The notes: generated from the letters alone by a model not told the origin. A stretch of DNA of 64,000 bases from Flaccisagitta enflata (GCA_965153355.1 OZ231127.1:69936001-70000000); one strand, 5' to 3'. Shown: positions 25,400 to 37,256, numbered from the stretch's first letter. A program made the numbers and translations.

Positions 25400-26040
25400 C
25401 CTTATAGGCCTGACGCCCGACCAGACTGCAAGACTGGTGTTCCAGATTTGGCGCCTTCCGCAAGTGACGCCTCCCACGATCGAAAAATGTCTAACGCCTG
25501 ATCTAACTTTTGATCTACTTTTTGTAATCAACGAGGAAACAAAAGTTACAAGATGTTAATGAGTTTTTGACGTCACGACGACGTGACGATGACGAAGAAG
25601 ATGGCATGAAGTAAGAATGAAATGACAGCATGCAATGAGAATAACAACGACTAGTTTGTTGAATCTATCGGTGACGTCACTGATTCAATCGTTGACGATG
25701 ACAATAACATGGGAGGTACTGTATCTCACGACGATAACATCATGATGGCAAAATTGATGTGGACAGCATTAATGACATTCGTCAGTGGTAGAAACGTCTC
25801 AAGTGTTCCTCTCGCTTTTTCTTGAAAACGACAACAGCTAAGAAGGTTAAGTAACTTGACATGGTATCGGTGAATGACGTGACTTGAGGCCTGTCTCACC
25901 AAGATAAAAGCCCTGGCTCAAAAAACGGCCTTCCGCGAAACGGCTTGTCTCGCGATACGGCCAGCCGTTCGCATCGAGCGGCGTGTCGCGATGAAAGGCC
26001 TTGTTCAAACCAACAAAGCTGCATAAATGTACCTTTCTTA
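25400..26040. other. no gene recognised; two CRE-like palindromes
   Basis: TGACGTCA occurs at 25568-25575 and 25672-25679. At 25890-26010 there is GC-rich sequence with repeated ACGGCC/CGCGA-type motifs that I could not assign. No supported frame. Confidence 0.4.
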
Positions 26041-26046
26041 ATTTTC

Positions 26047-26222
<176 letters not shown>

Positions 26223-26509
26223 TTGCTTATTTTTTCCTCTGTCTTTTTTTTCTTCCCCTTACCTTCTTTCTCCTCCTTCCAATATAATAAATATATTTCC
26301 ACCGACCCTCGTTTTATCGTCATTCTTCACATTATAGCAAATCTTCCAAAGACGAAAAATGGGAAATGCTTTTTTTAAAGCCCTATATAAGGCCTTACAT
26401 TTACGCGGCGCATAAATCACAGCCGTGAGAATCGCTTCAATTTTCCCTTCCCCCATTTTTGCCGCTTTCCTACCTGCTTTCGTTTTAGGCAGCCGCCTTT
26501 TTTAAGCCT

Positions 26510-27080
26510 GCTTCAGAGATCAATGTCTTCCCCATCCACTCTCATTCCCGTTTCTCGTCCAGACCTTTCCGTAGTGGCTGCACTGCTACGCCTGCTTGCT
26601 ATCGATATTACCTCCCCTCCACCCACTGTCTTCCTGCCATTATTGAATGGCAGCCACGTTGCAGTGCGCTGCCAAGCCTGCTTGCTTTCTACGTCTTTCG
26701 TTCTTCCCACAACCCCAAGAAAGTCTGCTTAGGATCAATATCTTTCACTCTTATCTCCCTTACTACCCCAATCGTCAACCCATTCCCTACCTGCCGTTAG
26801 TGAATAACTGCCGCATTCCAACATTCCACCTCCTACTCACCATCTCCGAAACGCAGCAACCTTTCTACGCCCCTTTCAAATCAAATTCTCTCACTCCTCC
26901 ATCACCATCCCTTATGTCCCTGTCGTCAGCCCCCCCCCCCCTTTCCTTGCCATAGCCAAACAAAACCTCGCTCTACGCCTATTCCGAGTCAAAATTCCAA
27001 AAGTCATCCAGACCTCCATCACCACCACTCCCTGTCTTCCTGCTGTCACGTTGTTGTCCTCTTCACTATCTAGCACCACT
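26510..27080. repeat. pyrimidine-rich degenerate repeat, period about 220 bp
   Basis: GATCAATRTCTT followed by CTCTCATT/CTCTTATC recurs near 26518 and 26731. CTGCCRTTA followed by TGAATRRC recurs near 26635 and 26789. Frames are short and overlapping with no domain, so I regard it as an old tandem duplication rather than an exon. Confidence 0.4.
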
Positions 27081-28740
27081 TCAGGCAGCTACGCTGCCGG
27101 TACATATCACAAATTGAAATCTGGTTGCGTGCTGGTTTCCGCTCCCCTTCACCGCCTTCCATGTTTCCATTCGGTTCTTACCACTATCATTCGACCCATA
27201 TTTTCCATTGATTGATTTTCTTTTGTCACACTTTTCGAACGATAGGAAGAGTGGTGGAAACATGAACAAGGATAAGAAAGTAGGGCAAGACAATGAACAA
27301 AGCATTGGCATGAGTGCAACAAAAAGCCAACAATTGAAGCCAAACATGTCGCAAGGCAGGACAAATTTCCAAATGTTCCAAAGACACAGAACAAGTTTCC
27401 CCATGGAAAAGCAACAAATAACAAAAACTATGGCAACGCACGTTTAAGGACAAAAGTGTCTTAGAGCATAACCATTCTCCACAAGCAAAGTTGTTATTCA
27501 TTGATAGCTCCAAAGACCCTCGTCCTTAGCTTGGTAAGTGTCGATAGTAATATTGTCCATGTCACGTAATGATCTATGTAAGGTTCGCGGAAAATAAAAC
27601 GTGTCACAAACAAGCAGCAAACATAAATTGACTCTCTTGAATACGATGCCATCTTTGGACTCTGATCATTGATCAAAAGTGAGTTGTGTTTAAGACAAAA
27701 AAAGAGTCTGCCTCGTAGTATTCGACTTTCTTCCTACATCCGTCTTTCTTTCAAGATTTGCTGGTGTTATGACTTAGGCAGACTTTGATGAATTGATTCT
27801 TTTGATCCTTCTTTTGTTCATTCAATCGTAAAATTTATCCACCATCGACCAATCTATCTTTCATCGTTTTTTCACTTCATGACGGCCACATATTCTTGTT
27901 ACTTTTTCTTCTTCCGCTTCTTCGCTTTTTCTTCTACTTCTGCCAATTCTTCTGCTTCTGCTTCTACTTCGTCGTTTTCTCTTTCGGTGCAACTCTTAAT
28001 TTGAACGTGTCCGTCCGTTGGTCTGTCGGTCGGTTGGTCATTCTGTCACGTAAATGTTTGACAATCCACCTGTCCTACTTGGCCTTAGCGATCTTGTTGA
28101 TGTTGTTTCCACTTCTGCGCATTTGACACTCAGGTTGCTCACTCGCTAACACGCTCATCTCTTTGTAGTAAATCTTTATCCTTTTTGGATGGCATTCATG
28201 AATTTCCTATATGTTGAGTCATATCATATCTATAAGTCATGCTGTTAAACGCTATCAAAAATCATACTTAGATCCTTGGGCGACATCGTCAAAAGGCTCT
28301 TCGTATCCATCTGAGTGACCGAGATTTTGAAGGTCAAATTTACTTCCATTTCTTGATTCCTTCATTAAGTCAAAATGCCAAATTCAGAAGCATTTGAAAA
28401 GATATACTTCGAAGTACGATCTCTCACAATGTGATTCTCACATGCATGCTATAACACACTTTACACCTTGGAAATATTTGTTCAAGCGGATTCTTTTGCT
28501 TCTTCTTCTTTTTTTTTTTTCCCCTTTTATTTTCTCTTTTTGTAGAATTTGTTTTCTTCGCTTTTTGAAATCAATGTACCAATTAATTTTTAGATCTTTC
28601 ATCAGTTCTCCCACACTTTTCCTGTTTGATTCTTTTTTCTTTTTCTTTTTTTCAGATAAATTCTCCTGATTTTCTGTATTCATTCTCTCTTCCTGTTCCT
28701 CTTAGTTTCTTTCTGTCTCCCCCATTCTGTCTGGGTGGGA
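27081..28740. other. no gene recognised
   Basis: Relatively unique sequence. Open frames of 60-107 codons overlap on both strands at 27081-27513 with no domain. A GTCCGTCCGTTGG-like run at 28005-28055 may be a family A remnant. Confidence 0.4.
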
Positions 28741-28825
28741 CGCCGCACGAACGAACGAACGAACGGAGAAAAGAACGAAAGTCCCCTGTGTTCTACAGGA
28801 CTTCGTCCACTTCGGGGCCGCTGCC
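28741..28825. mobile_element. family C fragment (one inverted repeat arm)
   Basis: GAACGAAAGTCCCCTGTGTT, CTACAGGACTTCGTCC and GGGGCCGCTGCC match the right arm of the family C palindrome. The minisatellite and tail are missing. Confidence 0.75.
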
Positions 28826-28869
28826 AAAAAAAGGCTAACTCAAGCATTAGGGCCGGAGCAATATTGCAA

Positions 28870-28946
28870 AACCACCCGAAAACGCCAAAAAAAGCAAGGA
28901 CCGACCAACATAGCGGGTTATAGAGTCGCGTGCACGCAATTTAAAA
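28870..28946 (+). mobile_element. family A right end
   Basis: AACGCCAAAAAAAGCAAGGA, CCGACCAACATAGCGGGTTA and AGAGTCGCGTGCACGCAATT. The microsatellite is nearly absent and the right hairpin arm has one changed base. It lies just after a family C fragment, as in the composite at 30610-31475. Confidence 0.75.
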
Positions 28947-28949
28947 CTG

Positions 28950-30600
28950 ATACACCTTCATCAAAGCAAATCAACTCGAAACTGAATAAATCAACAAACA
29001 AGCAAAATATTTACATCAAAATTTAAGAACATCATCCACGACAGTAAAATATCTACACTCGCAAAGATGATGGAGGCAAAAGATAGAAAGAAAAGAGAGA
29101 GAAACGTAAATATTTAAAGTGAGATTCAAGAACACAGACAGACAGATAAACAAACCGAGGCAGTTAAAAACAGCGTGAGAGGCTGAATTAATGAATAACG
29201 AAGGAAGAGGAGGAGGAGGAGGAGGAGGAGGAGGAGGAGGAGGAGGGGGAGGAGGAGGAGAGTCATAGTGAAGCTACTCCCGCGAGTCCCGCTCGCTGTG
29301 ATTCGACTGCCCTAATTTCATAGTGTAATCATGGGTCATGATTTCATCTACCATTTCTGCATTTGGAATCACCTCCAAGATTCCACTAGGCTAGTGGAGG
29401 ATGGAGGAGGGAGGAGTTGAAGGAGGAACTCCTCCATGTAATCATGCACTTGTTAAGGCCATGAAATCATGAAGGAGGAATCATTTTTTTAACCATCCTA
29501 ACAAAATTAGTCACTGATTATTTATCAATTTACAAGAAGTAAGTGAACAATATGCATAACAAAAACTTTTATACCATACCCATGTTTTTTTTCTTTGTCA
29601 TTTTCTGTTGCATGCCATTTTGATAATTATTGTTAAAGTCACGGAAACTCAATAATTTTTTCAAAAAAAAGTACATAAAGTGCTCATTAATTGATTAAGT
29701 ACAGTTGAACCTTGCTTTAACGGACCCATCACCAACGAAATTCCGCCTACAACAGATGCAAATTCATAGTCCCTACTAGTTAATTTTTTTTTCTTTGGTT
29801 GGCAATAACAGAAGTCTAAAAAAAATTTGCCATGATTGTCAGTGTGATATCATAAAAATGAAATCACCTCTTTATGGTTAAGACACTACTAACCGACAAA
29901 GTTCCTTCACCCTAACTTTGAGAAAAAAAGAACAGCCCTAACAACAGATCAACTCAAATCAAACCCTTAGATCATAAAATGCTCCATGATTTTCCACGCA
30001 CCTAAGCATATGTCAATGGCCCCTTTGAAGCTACTTTCATGCATATGAGAATAATAATGTTAACAGTCAACAGTTTTCAAGTCGCACTAGCACTAAATAC
30101 CAAATGACATTTACAAAATGTTTTGGGTGCCTTGTTATGATATTTACATTGTTCAATTTAGTTGCTTTCAGTCACTACATCATCAGCAGGAGACAGAAAC
30201 AATTGATGGAAACTAGTGGTGAAAGAGAGCGAGAGATGCAGTAAATAAAGAGTAAAAAGTCAAGAGTGAACCAGAAAGATCAATTAAAACTAAAGGGTGG
30301 AACAAAATGAATATTAAATACCATTTTATCAAACCTTCCTTTCTCCAATCATTCATTCATTAATTCAATCAGTCCTGCAGTCATTTATTTGTTCATTTGT
30401 TCATTCATTCGCTTGTTTATTTGTTCGTTTGTTTGTTCGTACGTGTTTTTGTTTATTATTTCGTTTGATTGTTAGTTTGTTAGTTCATAGGTTTGTTTGT
30501 CCCTTCGTTTATTTGTTCATAATTATTCACTCATTCAATTCATCATCATAAGAAATGAGGTAGAAATCATTTAGTTTTAACTATCCTTCAATACGAGGCA
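28950..30600. other. AT-rich region without a recognised gene
   Basis: Contains a GGA run at about 29205-29262 and short GTTT/GTTC repeats near 30400-30500. Otherwise it is low-copy AT-rich sequence with frequent stops in all frames. Confidence 0.45.
29702..29760 (+). mobile_element. possible pogo/Tigger-like terminus
   Basis: TA followed by CAGTTGAACCTTGCTTTAAC and GGACCC resembles the ends of pogo-type Tc1/mariner elements. No matching inverted end is found nearby, so this is a fragment at best. A shorter CAGTTGAGACC after TA occurs near 63351. Confidence 0.3.
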
Positions 30601-30609
30601 AAAAAAAAA

Positions 30610-31475
30610 AAGGCCGGATACACGGCTACCCTAGGGCATCTGGGCAGTAGCAGTATGCTCAAAAAGCCCAAAAACGCCGAAAAAGTAAATAGTCGCAAAA
30701 GCGTTACATGGTCAGCGGTACCCAATGCACCTAAGTTAGTGTATGTGGGAATGAGATTATGAGAGGGGCAGCGGCCCCGGAGGGGCCAATGACCTATGAT
30801 TCCACATAGGACAATTTTCTCCGGTTTGAAAAGCTAGGTTGGGGGGGCTGAGAGGCCTGATTTTGGGTCTGAAAGGTCTGATGTAGGGTCTGAGAGGCAT
30901 GATTTGGTGTCTGAAAGGGACTGATTTAGGGGCTAAGGGGTCTAATTTGGGGTCTGAAAGAGCCTGGTTTGGGGTCTGGGAGGCCTAATTTGGGGTCTAA
31001 CAGGCCTGATATGGATCTGAGAGGCCTGATTTGGTTCTGAGAGGCCTGATTTGGGGTCTCAGCGGTCTGATTTGGGCTCTGAAAGGGCCTGATTTAGGGT
31101 CTGAGATGCTTGATTTGGGGTCTGAAATGCTTAATTTGGGGTCTGAGAGGCCTGATTTGGGGTCTGAGAGGTCTGATTTGAGATCTAAGAGGCCTGATTT
31201 GGGGTCAGAAAGGTCTGTTTAGGGGTCTTAAAAGGCCTGATTTGGTGTCTGAGAGGCCTGATTTGGGTTCAAAAGGGCTTCATTTGCAGTCTGGGAGGCT
31301 TCGGGGGGGGGGGACGTACATACGGAAACCGTAGAAAATTGCCCTACTTGGAACCAAAAGGGGACCGACCGACCGACCGACCGACCGACCGACCGACCGA
31401 CCGACCGACCGTCCGACCGACCGTCCGACCGACCGAGATAGCCGGGTGTAGAGTCGCGTAGCACGCGACTAAAAA
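30610..31475 (+). mobile_element. family A element containing a family C element
   Basis: Left end AGGCCGGATACACGGCTACC, then GCCCAAAAACGCCGAAAAAG. Family C occupies 30690-31361. A GACC microsatellite (about 31363-31435), AGCCGGGTGTAGAG and hairpin AGTCGCGTAGCACGCGACT followed by AAAAAAAAA complete the A right end. C therefore sits inside A at the junction with the microsatellite. Confidence 0.85.
30690..31361 (-). mobile_element. family C element, tail at left
   Basis: Tail TAGTCGCAAAAGCGTTACAT and GGTCAGCGGTACCC, then GGGCAGCGGCCCCGGAGGGG and GACCTATGATTCCACATAGG. A 21-22 bp minisatellite of GGCCTGATTTGGGGTCTGAG type follows, ending with a decayed second arm (GAAAATTGCCCTACTTGGAA). Confidence 0.85.
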
Positions 31476-31659
31476 AAAATGAAATCATCGTGACAGCTGA
31501 TTTCACTTGCAACAAACCGAGTAGGCCAATAACGTGTGCCGTGTGGATCGTCTAATGAATATGCTACCCGACCAACCGACCAACTAACACTGCCAGTTAT
31601 AGAGATGCTTTGGATCACTTAAAGTAGAAAAGGAGGTAGGGAGGAAGAAAGAAACTAAG

Positions 31660-31738
31660 GGGGGAAGAGACGAAGAAAGGAAGAAAGGAATAAAGGAAGA
31701 AAGAAAGAAAGGAAGAAAGGAAGAAAGGAAAAAAGGAA
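31660..31738. repeat. (GGAA/GAAA)n purine tract
   Basis: AGAAAGGA-type repeats ending directly at a family C tail. Confidence 0.9.
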
Positions 31739-31740
31739 AA

Positions 31741-31980
31741 TAGTCGCAAAAGCGTTAGATGGTCAGCGGTACCCGTGCCCTGCTTAAGTAGGTTGTGGTT
31801 GAAGTTGAGGGGGGAGCAGGGCAGCGGCCCCGAAGGGGTCGATGACCTATGCTTTCACACATATGGGGGATTTTCTCCTTCTTCTTCTCCTCCTCCTCCT
31901 TCTTCTCCTCCGCACCCCCCCTCCCCCCAGCCACGAGGCCCATATCTCAGCCTCAAGGCCCATATCCTAGCCTCAAGGAA
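31741..31980 (-). mobile_element. family C, tail plus one arm
   Basis: TAGTCGCAAAAGCGTTAGAT, GGTCAGCGGTACCC and GTGCCCTGCTTAAG form the tail. The arm is GGGCAGCGGCCCCGAAGGGG followed by CGATGACCTATGCTTTCAC. A CTC/TTC tract and two GGCCCATATC units replace the usual core, and no second arm is found. Confidence 0.8.
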
Positions 31981-32050
31981 AAACCGATTGGAAATTGAAG
32001 CTTCACACGAGAGTACTGGTATCGATTGGCAAGCAAAAGGACGATCTGGA

Positions 32051-32170
32051 GTTTTGAGAGGAAGTTAATTTAAGATTGCGCGGTAAAGGAGTTAAAGACC
32101 TGGATTTGAGTTTTGAGAGGAAGTTAATTTAAGATTGCGCGGTAAAGGAGTTAAAGACCTGCCTTAAACA
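32051..32170 (+). repeat. recent 59-bp tandem duplication
   Basis: GTTTTGAGAGGAAGTTAATT through GTTAAAGACCT occurs at 32051 and 32110, essentially identical. The segment AAGCAAAAGGACGATCTGGA just upstream recurs at about 35228. Confidence 0.9.
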
Positions 32171-32299
32171 TAGTTTTTACTAAAGTAGCAAAAAGCTTTT
32201 CGGCTGTACATTATCATAGGAATCGTCGGAACAATCAAGAGTGAGGGTTTGGTTATTGCGTCAAAGTTACAAATCTTATTTCTTTGGGTTCTAACTTTA

Positions 32300-32826
32300 C
32301 AGTCAGCGGACAAAACACAATAGGTATATATATCACTCTGTTAGTTTTGATCCAACCCTCTGATATTGAACAGAATGCTGTAAATAACAACTGGTTGTTG
32401 AAATTACAGCCGGCTGTTCAGTTACAAAGTTGGCAAAAATCCAACTTTTACCAAAAAGGATAAGACCTGCAGATTCATAATCCTGATGGAATTCTGAGAA
32501 GTTTGACACGTCACACTTAACACTTTTTGTAAGAAATATTTCTTTTAACATTGCATTATAATCAAATTGAATATTTATAAAAAAATAATTTTTCACATAA
32601 AGATATATGTTGTGACATATCAAACTTCTCAGAATATCATCAGGATTATGAATCTGCAGGTCTCATTCTATTTGGTGAAAGTTGGATTTTTGCCAACTTT
32701 GTAACTGAACAGCCGGCTGTAATTTCAACAACCAGTTGTTACTTACAGCATTCTGTTCAACATCTGTGGGTTGGATCAAAACCAACAGAGTGATATATAT
32801 ACCTATTGTGTTTTGTCCGCTGACTG
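32300..32826. mobile_element. long-TIR foldback MITE (TIR CAGTCAGCGGACAAAAC)
   Basis: Starts CAGTCAGCGGACAAAACACA and ends GTTTTGTCCGCTGACTG. The two halves are inverted copies for over 200 bp, for example AGCCGGCTGTTCAGTTACAA against TTGTAACTGAACAGCCGGCT. TA precedes the left end; the right flank reads TT where TA is expected, a likely mutation. The related copy is at 54452-54972. No transposase. Confidence 0.92.
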
Positions 32827-32930
32827 TTTAGGAGGAAAGTAATACGCTACGCGTGAGTACAACAAGGACATCAAGATTGAATAAATCATACATACATATC
32901 ATACATATCTTTAGTTATTACTACCCTGAG

Positions 32931-33006
32931 CGATCGATCAATAACAGAGAACCCCTTGCATGAACTAAGGTCACAGCTGATTTCGCGATCATCGTTAATC
33001 ATTCTT
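32931..33006 (+). repeat. family D dispersed repeat
   Basis: GAGCGATCGATCAATAACAG, TTGCATGAACTAAGG and CACAGCTGATTTCGCGATCA with TCGTTAATCAT match 37257-37371 in the same orientation. Nature unknown. Confidence 0.7.
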
Positions 33007-33145
33007 CTTCCTCTTCCTCTTCTTTAACGATGATAAAAAAGATGACCAGGAAACAAAAGCGACAGATCATGGTTAATAAAAATTGACCATGACCAAAAGA
33101 ACACAGCCAGCAGCAAGCGGCGCAAGTCTCTGAACATTATAACTT

Positions 33146-33926
<781 letters not shown>

Positions 33927-34181
33927 AACTGGATGCCACAATCAAGTCCCCTTATACATGAATTAGCTTTCTAGGCCTGCAATCGAACCAATTGGACCAG
34001 AAATTCGATTTCTCTATCCATCTATTAAGCCTCTCCCAAACGTTCCTAGTGCTCTTTCAGGCATGTCAGCATAACAAGCTCCAAATTAGCCATCAGCATA
34101 CTGCGATCAATTTCTTGAAATTCACGCCTCTGACTTCTTGCTAATTTTATTCTTATTCTTTTTTTTTTCTCATTCTTTTTC

Positions 34182-34187
34182 ATTTTT

Positions 34188-34264
<77 letters not shown>

Positions 34265-34342
34265 TGTTTTTGTTTTTGTTTTTGTTTTCGTTTTCGTTTT
34301 CATTTTTGTTTTCATTTTTGTTTTCGTTTTCGTTTTTGTTTA
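34182..34342. repeat. (GTTTTC)n hexanucleotide repeat
   Basis: About 20 copies of GTTTTC with GTTTTT variants at the right. Confidence 0.97.
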
Positions 34343-34378
34343 ATGAGACTTAAAAATGGCCAGAGTTCAAAGCTTTTC

Positions 34379-34454
34379 ACATGCGCCAACGCACATTAAA
34401 AAGAGGCTGTGTCCGTTGGTTGGTTTGTCAGTCGGTCGGTCAGTCAGTCAGTTT
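34379..34454 (-). mobile_element. family A right-end fragment
   Basis: Hairpin-like CATGCGCCAACGCACATT, AAAAAGAGGCTGTGTCC and a GTTGG/GTCGG microsatellite, directly joined to a family B fragment. Confidence 0.65.
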
Positions 34455-34459
34455 TGCTA

Positions 34460-34516
34460 AGATTCATAGGCAAAATTAGCCATTCAAAAGTGTGTCTTTT
34501 TTTTAGTCTTATGGTA
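34460..34516 (-). mobile_element. family B end fragment
   Basis: GATTCATAGGCAAAATTAGC, CATTCAAAAGTGTGTC and TTAGTCTTATGGTAT match one end of family B at 37.9 kb. Confidence 0.8.
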
Positions 34517-34599
<83 letters not shown>

Positions 34600-34820
34600 T
34601 GTTGTTGTTGTTGTTGTAAGAAAGGAAGAAAGGAAGAGAGGAAGATAGGTAGAAAGGAAGAAGCGAATTAAGGAAGAAAGAAAGGAAGAAAGGAAGAAAG
34701 GAAGAAAGAAAGAAAGGAAGAAAGGAAGAAAGGAAGAAAGGAAGAAAGGAAGAAAGGAATAACGCAATAATGGAATAACGGAAGAAAGGAAGAAAGGAAT
34801 AACGGAAGAAAGGAAGAAAT
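34517..34820. repeat. (GTT)n followed by (GGAA/GAAA)n
   Basis: About 100 bp of GTT, then about 200 bp of AAGGAAGA-type repeats. Confidence 0.96.
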
Positions 34821-35024
34821 GAACTTGAAATTGAAGGTGTACATTCAAAAAACGTTTCAACGGAAGCACTTGTAACAGAATAAGAAACGAAAATCAAGTC
34901 CCCTCAAAGTATTTCTTTTATTTTGTATGTTGGCTATGTAGAAAACTGTCTATAACAAAACATCTTGTTGGTCCCTTGGACTTAGTCAGAAGGATTCGTA
35001 ACTTTATCTTATTTTCTTTTTTTT

Positions 35025-35200
35025 TAGTCGCGTGCTACGTGACTCTACACCCCGCTTTGTCGGTCGGTCGGTCGGTCCGTCCGTCCGTCCGTCCGTCCGT
35101 CCGTCCGTCACACTTTACTTTTCTTGGGGTTTTGTGGTCTTTGGCCTCACTGCTCCTGCCAAAATGATAAATTGACCTCAAAAACAGCCCCTGCCCACCC
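35025..35200 (-). mobile_element. family A element lacking the outer left end
   Basis: Right hairpin AGTCGCGTGCTACGTGACT, CACCCCGCTTTGTC, a GTCGG/GTCC microsatellite, CACACTTTACTTTTC, a GGCCTCACTGCTCCTGCC interior and CAGCCCCTGCCCACCC. It stops before the subterminal decamer. Confidence 0.85.
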
Positions 35201-35820
35201 TTGAGAGAGAACAGGTATTTATTGACAAGCAAAAGGACGATCTGGACGGGGCTACCGTCCCTACACCCTATTGACAACAATTTTTCTACGTGACTACGAC
35301 ATAATACCACGACATAGATGTGAGCATTCAAGCGCGCTTTCACTGTTGCAGAGAAAAACATCAGAAATCCGAAGTTTGACAATTTTCAAAGGGTTCCATG
35401 TCCCATAATTGTTGTTGTGTAATGGATATAGCTGCATAAGAGACATATTCAACCTATACCATTTTACTAAGTTTGCACCAAAGTAGCATAACTTATGTTT
35501 GTTTTTTTTTTTTTTTTTTTTGTTTTTGTTTTTGTTTTTTTTTTTGCTAAGCCCACTAGAGCGGGGGGTCACCGACTTACAATTTTTTTTTTTCCATCAA
35601 CAAACCGCATCTAGCCCAACTCAAGGACAGATTTTCAATTTGTGCGAACATCGGTTCAAAGGATTAATAGGTGGATTACGTTTGTTATAAGGAAGTCCGA
35701 TACATAGCGTATATGTACAAAGAAGAAAATGGCAGAAACATTTGTAAAAGGCAATAAATAAGTATATGAATAGATAGACTTAGCCAATTGCTACTTTGGT
35801 TGAAAGGAACTTTGGCCACG
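35201..35820. other. no gene recognised; poly-T tracts
   Basis: Long T runs at about 35501-35550 and 35583-35595, with a short shared segment with 32021-32041. No supported frame. Confidence 0.45.
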
Positions 35821-35824
35821 AATA

Positions 35825-35826
<2 letters not shown>

Positions 35827-35919
<93 letters not shown>

Positions 35920-35995
35920 CAGACAGACAGACAGACAGACAGGAAGACAGACAGGCAGACAGGAAGACAGGCAGACAGACAGACGGAGAGCGGCC
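35827..35995. repeat. (GA)n followed by (GACA)n
   Basis: About 92 bp of GA then GACA/GGCA tetramers. Confidence 0.97.
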
Positions 35996-36039
35996 AGACC
36001 AAGACAGATCTTTTTAAAGCCTAATATTTTAGATTTACG

Positions 36040-37179
36040 TGGTTAGCAGTTCGTACATTGTTGAAGGTTTGGTCCTTGGCTACATAATAACATCAAGCAC
36101 CGGGGTCAGTTGGGCTCCTCGCTACATAATAACATGAGGAGCTGTGTTCAGTTTGTTTTGCGGGTAGCCTATGAGAGTATTAGATTACAAAAAATGTCCC
36201 TTATGTCTGAGTGGAAGAAGAAACTGGTTGCTGCACAGGCAGGAGAATATCTAAAGGGCTGCGGTAGGAACGATTTACTTTACGTTGACTCGGACTTAGT
36301 ATAATCTGTAGATTCTCAGCTTCCTTTTCTTTTACAAGCTCCGAGTCAAACGGATTACTTGCCTTCATCTTTGCAATTGTTCTCCTGCCTAGTTGAAGCA
36401 GGCGATCCTTTATGGTAGGAAGACAAGAGTTCTCATGTAGGAGCTTCAGACTGACATACCTTGGTAGCCGCAGACAAACCCGGATAGCCTTGTTTTGCAC
36501 CTTCTGCATTATGTCAAACAGATCATTTGGACAGTGAAGGAAGCTGATAGATCCATATTCAAAAATTGATCTAATATATATTTTGTAGAGTCGCAGTAAA
36601 ATTTTTGGTTCGGTCCTACCCCATGCTAATATTCTAAGGATATTCAGCCTTTTTTCCGCTCTTTGGGCCAAAGTCTGAATATGATCTCTGAAGCTGAGGT
36701 TGTTGGTTACCTCAACACCCAGAAATTTTGCCTTAGATACTGGCCTCACTACATCATTAAATAGGAGAATGCAAAGATTTTCATTTTGTTTTTTCCTTTT
36801 TTTGCTGAGAATGACCAGATTTGATTTGTCACCATTCAACTTCATCCGCCACTTTCTGCACCAACTCTCAATTTCATTTACAGCCCTTTGCAGTTTTCGG
36901 ACAGCAGTCATCTCATTCGGTCCAGTGCAGCATATCGCTATATCATCAGCAAATTGGAACTGAGAGGCTCCATTATTTTCACCAGTTGGGAGGTCATTCA
37001 CAGATATGATGTAGATGAGTGGGGACAGGCAGCTACCTTGAGGTGTCCCAGCCCTTAGGTTGATGACCCTGGAGGAGAGCCCATTTTCAACTACTTGTAG
37101 TGTTCTATCTGTAAGAAATGAGCTGAGAACTCTGACTAATCTGTCTGGGAGGCCAAGCATTTTTTTGAGTTTGTATCTG
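36040..37179 (-). mobile_element. 5'-truncated non-LTR retrotransposon (LINE)
   Basis: Consists of the C-terminal reverse transcriptase frame plus a short 3' region. The 3' region carries a direct repeat of CTACATAATAACAT (plus strand about 36080-36095 and 36120-36134). Short 3'-terminal tandem repeats are common in CR1/L2-like LINEs, but the exact 3' end is not clear. The 5' side stops where a family A left end begins. Confidence 0.8.
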
Positions 37180-37193
37180 ATGCCCACCCGCAC
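36201..37193 (-). CDS. LINE reverse transcriptase, C-terminal two-thirds (5'-truncated)
   Basis: This 330-codon frame encodes the palm, thumb and C-terminal part of a non-LTR retrotransposon reverse transcriptase, the enzyme that copies LINE RNA into DNA at the insertion site. Visible motifs: SFLTDR near residues 25-30, GTPQGSCLSPL at 49-59, VNDLP at 65-69, the catalytic FADD at 81-84 (the family's YADD/FADD box), WCRKWRMKLNGDKSN at 111-125 and KFLGV at 156-160. A connection segment follows with EYGSISF and a QNKAIR helix. The frame ends at a normal stop, so the C terminus looks complete. The endonuclease and the first RT motifs are missing. The apparent start codon lies in family A-derived sequence at the junction and is not a genuine start. 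Overall it looks like the CR1/L2/Jockey group, but I cannot assign a clade by eye. It is most likely a dead-on-arrival copy, with no frameshift in the surviving part. Confidence 0.9.
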   Translation of the reverse strand: MRVGIRYKLKKMLGLPDRLVRVLSSFLTDRTLQVVENGLSSRVINLRAGTPQGSCLSPLIYIISVNDLPTGENNGASQFQFADDIAICCTGPNEMTAVRKLQRAVNEIESWCRKWRMKLNGDKSNLVILSKKRKKQNENLCILLFNDVVRPVSKAKFLGVEVTNNLSFRDHIQTLAQRAEKRLNILRILAWGRTEPKILLRLYKIYIRSIFEYGSISFLHCPNDLFDIMQKVQNKAIRVCLRLPRYVSLKLLHENSCLPTIKDRLLQLGRRTIAKMKASNPFDSELVKEKEAENLQIILSPSQRKVNRSYRSPLDILLPVQQPVSSSTQT

Positions 37194-37225
37194 GCGTCTG
37201 GGGTAGCCGTGTATCCGGCCTTGTT
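37178..37225 (-). mobile_element. family A left-end fragment fused to the LINE
   Basis: TGCCCACCCGCACGCGTCTG and GGTAGCCGTGTATCCGGCCT with TGTT. It begins exactly where LINE coding similarity stops. Confidence 0.82.
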
Positions 37226-37256
37226 AGCACTGGAAAGGAGATGAAGTCAAAACTAT

